From Polyrhizophydium stewartii (Eukaryota; Chytridiomycota; Chytridiomycetes; Rhizophydiales): 15,903 bases of DNA. The position numbers and the translations under genes were made by a program. The notes under the pieces are model-generated. The model had not been told where the DNA came from and ran no database searches. It worked only from the letters and a program-made list of their open reading frames with translations. The stretch lies in the NCBI GenBank assembly GCA_027604665.1, contig JADGIZ010000329.1, positions 1 through 15,903 of the forward strand. The letters run 5' to 3'. Positions 8,766 through 15,903 of this stretch are shown in pieces. Within the stretch, counting starts at the first letter, position 1, and every line of letters starts with the position of its first letter.

Positions 8766-10545
8766 ATGTCGAACACAGCCGCCCTCCCGCTCGATCGCTC
8801 CACGACAGAACTCGGCATCATCGGCCTCGGTGCGGCCCGCGCTGCACCAGGTCGGCGGGGCAACAGTGCTGCATGCTGACTCTCGTGCTCCTCGCCGCTC
8901 ATGCTGGCCAGGCGACATGGGCCGCCTCTACGCCCGGATGTTCGCCGACGCCGGATGGACGTGAGTCGGGCTTGCACCGCCCCCACCACCCCAAGTCGCG
9001 GCAGCCGGCATCCGCCATCCGCCGGGCCGCCGCTCTCCCGGCCGCACTGCGCGGCATGCTGCGGAGGATGCTTCCTGCTGCTGACTCCGCCCCCGTCGCA
9101 GCGTCAACGCCTGCGACCTGCCCGAGCGGTACGACGAGCTGCGCGCCGAGTTTGGCGGTGAGCGGCGCATCTCCATTCTCAAGGACGGCTTCGCGGTCGT
9201 GCGCCGCAGCGACTTTGTCATCTTCAGCGTCGAGACGTCGAGCATCGATGCCGTCGTTGCGCGGTTCGGCCCGGCCATGAAGCTCGGCTCGATCGCCTGC
9301 GGCCAGACATCCGTCAAGGCGCCCGAGATCGCCGCGTTCGAAAAGTACCTGCCCGACGACATCCAGATCGTCACCTGCCACTCTCTGCACGGTCCCAACG
9401 TCAATCCGCACGGCCAGCCGCTGGTCGTAATCCGCCATCGCAGCGACCAGCGCAGCTTCGACTTTGTCGTCGGCGTGCTCGAGGCCCTCGGTTCGGACAT
9501 GGTCTACCTCGACGCCAAGGAGCACGATCGCATCACAGCCGACACACAGGCCGTCACGCACGTTGCGTTTCTGTCCATGGGCACGACATGGAAGACGCAG
9601 TCAACGTTCCCGGTGCGTGCGAGCTGGGCTCTCACGCACCAGCCCGCCGTGCGTGCTGACAAACCCACGCTAGTGGGAGAACCCCTCGTACGTCGGAGGC
9701 ATCGAGAACGTCAAGACCATCATGGCGCTGCGCATCTACGGCAGCAAGTGGCACGTCTACTCGGGCCTCGCGCTTATGAACCCGAGCGTCATGACGCAGG
9801 TCAACCAGTACGCGCGGTCCGTCTCGGATCTGTTCAAGCTCATGATCCAGGAAAACGAGGCCGAGTTCGTCAAGCGCATCAAAACGGCTCGCGAGTTTGT
9901 TTTTGGCTCGTTTGAGCGCTCGCCCATCCTGCTGTCGGACGGGCTGCTGGATCAGTTCTCGCTGTCGGCGATCCCCAAGCACCAGCGTAAACCGGTATGC
10001 CTGCCGCGGCCGTTTGAGGCTGCCGATGCGTGTCGCGCTGCCGCCGCGTGCTGACCGCACGGCGCTGCAGAACTCGCATCTGTCACTGCTGGCAATCGTC
10101 GACTGCTGGTGGAACCAGGGCATCAAGCCATACGACCACCTGATCTGCCAAACGCCGCCGTTCCGTCTTCTACTCGGTATCACCGAGTTTCTGTTCCGCA
10201 ACGAGGACATGCTCGACGAGGCCATCCAGGCGGCGCTCTACGACAAGAGCATTCGGCCCGACGACTGCGAGTTCTACACCGCGACCAAGGGCTGGGTCGA
10301 GTGCATCGGCCTGGGCAGCCCCGAGGCCTACCGCCAGCGCTTCGAGGAAACGGCGCGGTTCTTCGCCGACCGGGCGACGCAAGGCAAGCAGGTGAGGACT
10401 GCCATGCTTGCATCCGGGTGGATCTGTATTGATGCTGACGTTGAGGGTGCCATCCAAGGTCTCGGCCAAAATGGTGGAGCTGATTGCGCAGAAGACGCAC
10501 CCGATTGCTTCAGCCGAGGATGGACCGAAGCGGCCTATCAACTAA
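8766..10545 (+). CDS. TYR1: Prephenate dehydrogenase (NADP+), 6 exons
   Basis: Exons 8766-8829, 8912-8960, 9102-9612, 9674-9994, 10071-10391, 10459-10545 encode 450 aa, almost exactly the length of yeast Tyr1 (452). The enzyme oxidatively decarboxylates prephenate to 4-hydroxyphenylpyruvate in cytosolic tyrosine synthesis. The Rossmann motif GLGDMG (20-25) is split by intron 1. HSLHGP (131-136) carries the His expected at the active site. DRITADTQAVTHVAFLSMG and WHVYSGLALMNPS match the dimerisation and helical part of the family, and NSHLSLLAIVDCWW and PYDHLICQTPPFR match the fungal C-terminal part. An upstream in-frame ATG at 8664 has a better start context (A at -3 against T at 8766) and would add 34 residues without acidic side chains. 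I keep 8766 on family length. It shares a promoter region with CSN1. Confidence 0.95.
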
Positions 10546-10899
10546 GATCTCACGTCAGGTCAATAATGAAACTTGAAAACGTCGTCGAGTGCACGCATAA
10601 GCTTGTCGCCGGCCTCACTCCTGGTCTCATTCGCCTTGCCTTGCTGCCGGCTGGGAAGTGCTCTGGTCCACCCAAAGCGCGGGCGGCGAGTGTCGGCAAT
10701 TGTCACGACTTTGGCTCTCAAGTCGTGCTGTGTCGGCGCGGCGGGCGGCAGGCGGATGCGGCGGCCGAAGCGGAATGCACAGAATGTGCAAGAGCTGGAG
10801 CGCCACCCTCTGTTTGCGATGCCGGTTTTGGGCCTGTTCCTGATGACGGTTTTCCCATGGCACTTGGTGCGACAGCAATGTTTCCGCGACAGCCCACAA
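10546..10899 (+). promoter_or_regulatory. TYR1 3' region and DOA1 promoter/leader
   Basis: These 354 bp hold the TYR1 3' end and the DOA1 upstream region. AATAAT at 10562-10567 is a possible poly(A) signal 17 bases after the TYR1 stop. Several frames are open on both strands because stops are rare in this G+C-rich DNA. The + frame in phase with DOA1 is open from 10573 and contains a hydrophobic run just before the DOA1 ATG. None of these frames resembles a protein I recognise, so no gene is called. Confidence 0.5.
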
Positions 10900-13800
10900 A
10901 TGGCGACAGGACAGCCCGACTCGGCACCGTTCCAGCTCTCGTGTGTGCTGCACGGCCACTCGCAGGACGTGCGTGCCCGCCCGCATGCAGCCCGCTCCAC
11001 CCGCAGCGAGCGGGTGCCTGCACTGTGGCAGCAGCGGCCTGACGCTCGAGCCCCGCTCCCGCCTCCCGCACCCTGGTCTCGCGGCGCGGCACAACCGCAT
11101 CCGCGATCCGGCGACACTGTCTCCTGCCGCCGGCCACCCGCCGCCGGCCGCAGGTCCGCGCGCTTGCCGCCATCGACGCAGACACAATCGTCTCGGCCTC
11201 GCGCGACCGCACCGTCATCGTCTGGCAGCGCCTTGCCAGCGGCAGCCCAAAGTTTGTCCAGAAGGCCGCCTTTTCGGGCCACTCGCACTTTGTGAACTCG
11301 GTTGCTGTCGCGCGGCCCTCGTCGCAGTTCCAGAACGGTGCGCCGCTGCTTGGCCACATCAGTATGCGTCTGCTGTCGCTGTGCAGCCCCGTGCTGACTG
11401 CGGCGGCGCGCAGGACTCGTGTACAGCGGCGGATCCGACAAGATCATCTATGGCTTCGAGCCTTCGAACACCGAGGAAGCTGTCTTTACGCTGACCGGTC
11501 ACACCGACAACGTCTGCGCCCTGAACGTTGGCGAGAGCGGCGATCTTATCTCCGGCTCGTGGGACAAGTGCGTACTCCCTCTGCCTCGCCGGCGCAGCCT
11601 GCGCGATTAGCTGACCGGAAAGACGATCAGGACGGCCAAGGTCTGGCGCAACGGTGTTGAGATCCTGACACTCAGGGGCCACGAGCATGCGGTCTGGAGC
11701 GTGCTTGTCGTCGAGCAGGACACTTACCTGACAGGTCCGCCTTTTGCTGTGTTCGAGGTCATTGCATCTGTCGCTGACGCCTCGTCCGCTTGCGCTCCAG
11801 CCTCGGCCGACAAAACCATCAAGCTCTGGAAGGGAGCAAAGTGCACGCACACATTCACTGGCCACTCGGACGTTGTGCGCGGCCTGACGCTCATCCCGGG
11901 GATGGGCTTTGCTTCTGTGTCCAACGACGGGTGCGTTTGCGGGACGCTGCAACCGGTGGATCGTCGAACGTCGCCGTGGAATGCTGACTCGCGTTCGTGG
12001 GAAGCACGATCCGCGTGTGGAGTCTCTCGGGCGAGACGATTGGCGAGCTGCACGGCCACACGTCCTTTGTGTACTGCGTCGACCGCCTGTCGTCCAGCGA
12101 GCTCGTCTCCAGCGGCGAGGATCGCACCGTGCGGGTCTGGACGGGTAAATTGGCAACCGCTGGCTTGTCAAGGCGATCGACCGCTGCCCCGGGCGCTGAC
12201 GTGTCGAGCACGCCGCAGAAAACGGCCTCAAGCAGACGCTCACCCAGCCGTGCGTCTCGGTCTGGTGCGTTGCTGCCATTCCCAACGGCGACATTGTTGC
12301 GGGCGGCAGCGACGGCGTTGTGCGCATCTTCTCCCGCGCTCCCGAGCGCCGCGCCGAGGCCGATGTCATCAAGGTTTGGCTCGACTGGCGTATTCTGCCG
12401 TATCTTTGTTTGACTGATGCGCCGCCCGGCTTGCTGCAGGGCTTTGACGAGTCTCTGGCAGCATCGGCGATTCCATCGTGAGTCCATGCGTATAAGAATT
12501 GGCCACAAAGTGCCGCCCATCTGACCTCATCTGCCCTCCCTCCGACAGCAACCAGGTTGGCGACGTCAACAAGGACAAGCTTCCTGGGCTCGATGCGCTC
12601 AACGTCATGGGCGACAAAGACGGCCAGGTCAAGATGGTTCGCGTTGGCGATATTGTCGAAGCGCACCAGTGGAGCGCGGCGCAGCTGCAGTGGGTCAAGA
12701 TCGGCGAGGTCGTCGACGCCATTGGCGGATCACGCAAGAAGATGTTTGCCGGCAAGGAGTACGACTTTGTCTTTGACGTCGATGTTCAGGAAGGCGCGCC
12801 GCCGCTCAAGCTGCCGTTCAACACCGGAGGTGCAGCCGGATGCTGGAACGTGGCGTCGCTGCAAGGCGCCGGAGCTGACGCGTCGACTCAGACAACCCGT
12901 TCCAGGCCGCCCAGGAGTTTATCCACCGCAACGAGATCCCGCAGGCTTATCTCGACCAGATTGCCGACTTTATCATCAAGAATGCGGGCGTTGTGACTCT
13001 TGGCGAAGAGACCGCCTCGTCCAGTTACGCCGATCCGTTCACAGGTGCGTTATCACCGTGCAATTGTAAGTTGCGAGCCGCTCCAGCTGACTACTCGCTG
13101 CAGGCCCATCGCGCTACGTGCCCGGCGGCTCGGCGTCCCGCCCTGCCGCGCCTGCCCCGGCCCCGATCTCGCCGTGGTCGTCGCAGCCTGCCCCGGCGAA
13201 GCCACAGGCTCCTGCTAAGCTGATTCCGATGGTGCCCGCCGCTGTAGATACCCAAATTTACGAGTCTTGCAGGCTGACTGTTGTACTGCAGAAGGGATAC
13301 TCGTTCTTCAAGGTCATCAACTTCAAGGGTGTCCAGACGAAGCTGCTGCAGATCAATGGCGAGCTCGAGAAGTCCATGGTGCGCACTCTGGCGCATCTAG
13401 CTGCAGCTTACTCGCATCCCTGACACTCGATTGTAGGACTATGGCGAGCTTGCGCTCAAGCAGGATGAGCAGAAGCATCTGGAGCGCCTGATTGCGGGCA
13501 TTGAGGCAGGCAAGCTCGCCGGCTTCGATGCCGCAGACAACAAGCTCCTCACGCGTCTGGCGTTCGAGTGGCCAGCTGCGAGCCGCTTTCCAGGTGAGCA
13601 GGAGGGCCTGCATCTGAGCGCTGGTGGCATCTGCGGCAAGGCGCTGACCTTGCGGTTTTTGGCTGTTCCCAGGCATCGATCTGCTGCGCATGACGGTGCT
13701 GCACACGTCGTTCCCGCTGCAGGCGGGCAAGGACCTCGTTGGCAGCGTGCTGCGCGCGGCGGACCTTCCTGTTGCGGACGGCGCGGACGTGGCCAAGGCG

Positions 13801-14476
13801 CAGGAAACGAACGCGATGCTCGTTGTGCGCACGCTCGCCAACATGTTTGCCCGGGCGGATCTGGTCGAGTCGCTCCGTGAGAATGCCCAGAAGGTGCGGC
13901 GAAATGCGATGCGAAGCCGCGGGAGCGGAGAAACGGCACGGCCTCGCTGACTCAGTTGTGATGCAGATCGTCGACTCCACCCGCGGGCTCGTGCGCCTGT
14001 CCGGCAACAAGAACATGCGTGTGGCGCTCGCCACGCTGTATCTCAAGTGAGGTCCCGATGCTGGTCCTCGCCTCCCTTTCAAGTGCTGACCCTGGGCGCT
14101 GCGCACAGCATCACCGTGCTCCTACGCTCGGCGTCTGCTGGCTTCGACGATGCGCTCGGCGTTGACCTGATCGAGATCCTCTGCGAGGTGCGTACCCGCC
14201 CACCTTCCCCCACCCTTGTCCTGGCGCCAGTCCGCTCCATCCGCAGCGCCCGCTGACACGTGCGCCCAGATGCTTGCGAGCGAAACGGACGGCGAGGCAC
14301 TGTTCCGCGAGCTCGTCGCCGCCGGCACGCTGCTCGCCAGCAGCGCGTCCGTGCGCGAGGCCGCCAAGCTGCTCGACCTTGCCAGTGCCGTCGCCCGCAT
14401 GCGCCGCGGCCAGAGCGACACGGAGCCGCGCCTGCGCCAGGCCGAGGCGGAGCTCGCCGCGCTGCTCGCTGCTTGA
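10900..14476 (+). CDS. DOA1: DOA1/PLAA (Ufd3), ubiquitin-binding WD40-PFU-PUL cofactor of Cdc48, 17 exons
   Basis: Exons: 10900-10968, 11154-11337, 11414-11567, 11631-11734, 11801-11930, 12005-12144, 12219-12373, 12440-12477, 12549-12829, 12892-13044, 13104-13231, 13292-13378, 13437-13593, 13673-13893, 13967-14046, 14109-14187, 14270-14476. They encode 788 aa (human PLAA 795, yeast Doa1 715). It binds ubiquitin through the propeller and PFU domain and Cdc48/p97 through PUL, and acts in ubiquitin homeostasis and endosomal or mitochondrial protein turnover. WD repeats fill about 1-310 (LSCVLHGHSQDVRA, ISGSWDK, SADKTIKLWKG, SSGEDRTVRVW). PFU is about 350-455 (WVKIGEVVD, YDFVFDVDV, PPLKLPFNT). 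DPFTG with SRYVPGG (466 onward) is the linker motif also seen in animal PLAA. PUL follows from about 513 to the end. The ATG at 10900 matches the start of the first WD blade. TYR1 lies upstream and PRXL2 85 bp downstream. Confidence 0.94.
10969..11153 (+). other. DOA1 intron 1 (185 nt)
   Basis: The donor GTGCGT follows GHSQD. The acceptor CAG at 11151-11153 precedes VRALAAID. The CTGAC at 11039-11043 is about 110 nt from the acceptor. Apart from one AG five bases after the motif, I see no AG in between. It is longer than the other 15 introns of this gene (58-82 nt). Confidence 0.85.
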
Positions 14477-14561
14477 CGGCGCAATCGTTGCGGCAGGTTT
14501 CTCCGCACCGAGAAATAAAGCCGCCTTGACTGGGGTTGCCGCCGTTCCCGAAGACGTCACC
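14477..14561 (+). promoter_or_regulatory. 85-bp gap between DOA1 and PRXL2
   Basis: This very short intergenic gap must hold the DOA1 3' end and the PRXL2 leader. No separate promoter motif is visible, so PRXL2 promoter elements may lie inside the DOA1 last exon. Confidence 0.6.
14514..14519 (+). terminator. AATAAA poly(A) signal of DOA1
   Basis: A canonical AATAAA lies 38 bases after the DOA1 stop and 42 bases before the next start codon. It is the only perfect AATAAA I noticed close behind a stop codon in the window. Confidence 0.75.
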
Positions 14562-15466
14562 ATGTTCGAGTCGATCCTCGGCACAAAGGCAGAGCCCGGC
14601 CCCCTGATCACCACGCTGCCCGAGATCAAGCTGCACGCCGTCGGCGACGCCGCCAAGTTCGACGCATCGGACCTGCTCAAGGAGGGCAAGCCCGTGCTGT
14701 TCCTCATCATCCGCAGGCCGGGCTGCCTCCTGTGCCGTGAGCAAGCGGGCGAGCTCGCCAAGTTCAAGGCCACCATCGAGCGCTGCGGCGTGCGCATGGT
14801 CGGCGTGCTCAAGGAGGAGCTCGGCGCCGACGAGTTCAAGGCGTTCTGGCCGGCGCCGCTGTTTGTCGACGACGACAAGGAGTTCTACAAGCTGGTTGGG
14901 TGCGTGGCATCCGCCTGCAAGCCGTCTGCGAACCAAGCAGACGCCCGTGTCCCGCATGTGCTGACACCTCCTGCTGCGCATGTCTGTCTCCAGCCGCGGC
15001 TCGCTCCAGCAGGCGAGCAAGGCTCGTGAGTGACGATGTCTCTGTCTCAGCTGGGAGTCCCCCGGCCGCTGATATTATGGCCGCTGACGCTCTCGCCGCA
15101 GAGCTCGCCTCGCCGTCGTTCCTGTCCACGCTGGCCCGCGCAAAGGGCAAGGGCTACAGCGGCAACATCATCGGCGAGGGCTTGTGAGTGCGTCGCCCCG
15201 GCGACAGTCGATGCCGCCAGCGGCCGCTGACCCGATCATGGCGGCACAGCATTTACGGCGGCCTCCTCATTGTCAAGCCCGACGGCGAGATCTCATATCA
15301 GTACGCCGAGAAGCAGTGGGGCGACCACGCACCCGTGCCCGAGGTCATTGAGGCGTGCAAGGCGCTCGCTCCCGAGGACGTGCGCGAGGCCATCAACAAG
15401 GAGGGCGTCGACTTCTCGCAGCTGAGCAACGGCGCATACTGCGGCGATGCGGCCTGCAAGCTCTGA
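14562..15466 (+). CDS. PRXL2: Peroxiredoxin-like 2 (PRXL2/FAM213 family) thiol-redox protein, 4 exons
   Basis: Exons 14562-14899, 14994-15025, 15102-15183, 15250-15466 encode 222 aa (human PRXL2A is about 229). The family has a thioredoxin fold and is described as antioxidant or redox-regulatory. VLFLIIRRPGCLLCREQAGEL carries the CxxC-type pair C55-C58 at the end of the first strand. GVRMVGVLKEELGADEF is the next strand-helix. YSGNIIGEGF-IYGGLLIV, followed by EKQWGDHAPVPEVIEACKAL, is the family's conserved second half. The ATG sits in a GTCACC context with A at -3. Exon 2 is only 32 nt. The C-terminus continues past the usual end for about 25 residues and finishes with a second Cys pair (C215, C220). 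No signal peptide or membrane segment is evident, so a cytosolic location is likely. Confidence 0.92.
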
Positions 15467-15700
15467 TTGCCACATCACCGCGCTCATTCCCGCGATTGGT
15501 CCGCATCTCTGACTGAATGAAACACATTCACCGCAAGTTCCATGCGCGGCATCAGCGGCGGATTGGCGTCGAGTGTGGCCCGCCGGGTCTCCAGGAGAAA
15601 CGCTTTGAGCGCGGCCCGCGGGCGGCCATCGCAGCGAGGCCGCGGCCGCCGACTGAACGAGGCCGCAGCAGCTGCCGCAGCGGGGCGGCGGCCGCTCCCT

Positions 15701-15723
15701 CCCCCACACACACACACACACAC
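15701..15723. repeat. C-run plus (CA)n microsatellite
   Basis: A short C run leads into about nine CA units, giving the same C-run-then-(AC)n layout as the repeat in VPS16 intron 3. Confidence 0.9.
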
Positions 15724-15843
15724 GCGAGGCGGCGAGGGCCCTCGGCGCCACGAGCGGCGGCCGCGGCCGCGTGGCGCGCGCGGCGGCACAGTCTCAGCAG
15801 CGCCGCCCGTTGGCCGCGGCCGGCCAATCGGAGCGCTCGCGGA

Positions 15844-15886
15844 CGGCAGCCGGCCGCGCCTCAAAAGCCGCCGCGGCCGGCTGCCG
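15844..15886. repeat. 15-bp perfect inverted repeat, 13-nt loop
   Basis: Arms 15844-15858 and 15872-15886 are exact reverse complements and almost entirely G/C. The loop contains a CAAAAG core. A smaller inverted repeat with 7-bp arms, TTGGCCG and CGGCCAA, lies at 15810-15827 and overlaps a CCAAT motif. Confidence 0.85.
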
Positions 15887-15903
15887 GACCCACCGCATCG
15901 GCC

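Larger units (their letters stand above)
15467..15903. other. Non-coding, CpG-rich right edge
   Basis: These 437 bp follow the PRXL2 stop. ATTGG/CCAAT motifs occur near 15496, 15562 and 15824, and GCGGCCGC-type clusters, an AC microsatellite and a 15-bp perfect inverted repeat fill the right half. Frames on the - strand stay open through much of it but are low-complexity and unlike any family I know. The likeliest reading is the PRXL2 3' region followed by the promoter of a gene beyond the window. Confidence 0.5.

Noticed and set aside
68..15466. The six genes as a functional gene cluster or new system
   Set aside because: They are conserved housekeeping genes on mixed strands. The shared proteostasis theme is loose, and nothing in the sequence shows co-regulation beyond the one divergent promoter.
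15484..15864. 126-aa - strand frame at the right edge
   Set aside because: Most of it translates a microsatellite and GCGGCCGC-type repeats. Only about 45 residues at its end look protein-like, with no family resemblance and no splice-supported partner exon.

Overview
This is a GC-rich (about two-thirds G+C by eye), intron-dense piece of a eukaryotic nuclear genome. It is most likely fungal. It carries a monofunctional, yeast-type NADP prephenate dehydrogenase (TYR1), which animals lack, together with COP9 signalosome subunit 1, a PLAA/Doa1 protein and a peroxiredoxin-like 2 protein. Short spliceosomal introns (mostly 58-111 nt) and short intergenic gaps also fit a fungus. I lean towards a GC-rich zoosporic (chytrid-type) fungus. 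A GC-rich intron-dense basidiomycete yeast cannot be excluded from sequence alone. No mobile element, CRISPR array, tRNA or rRNA was seen.

Layout, left to right. HSP60 mitochondrial chaperonin is on + (68-2171, 2 exons). A convergent 3' region follows. VPS16, the core HOPS/CORVET subunit, is on - (2395-6150, 14 exons). CSN1 (COP9 signalosome/GPS1) is on - (6300-8399, 7 exons), tandem with VPS16. A 366-bp divergent promoter region comes next. TYR1 prephenate dehydrogenase is on + (8766-10545, 6 exons). DOA1/PLAA, with WD40, PFU and PUL regions, is on + (10900-14476, 17 exons). A peroxiredoxin-like 2 gene is on + (14562-15466, 4 exons), starting only 85 bp after DOA1. The last 437 bp are non-coding and strongly CpG/G+C rich, with a microsatellite and a long perfect inverted repeat.

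I rebuilt all six gene models by following protein homology across 44 introns and checking that exon phases add up. Final lengths agree well with family norms: HSP60 592 aa, VPS16 840, CSN1 464, TYR1 450, DOA1 788, PRXL2 222. Donors are dominated by GTGCG (23 of 44 by my count) and GTGAG. Almost every intron has a CTGAC (usually GCTGAC) branch-site motif, and the acceptor is usually the first usable AG after it.

Five of the six genes touch proteostasis or redox upkeep: mitochondrial folding, vacuolar delivery, cullin-ligase control, Cdc48/ubiquitin and thiol redox. TYR1 is a tyrosine-biosynthesis gene. I see no evidence that the cluster is a functional unit. I did not find a new multi-gene system. 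The points worth a second look are splicing grammar, distant branch points with AG-free zones, stop-free introns, alternative starts and ends, and the structured right edge.
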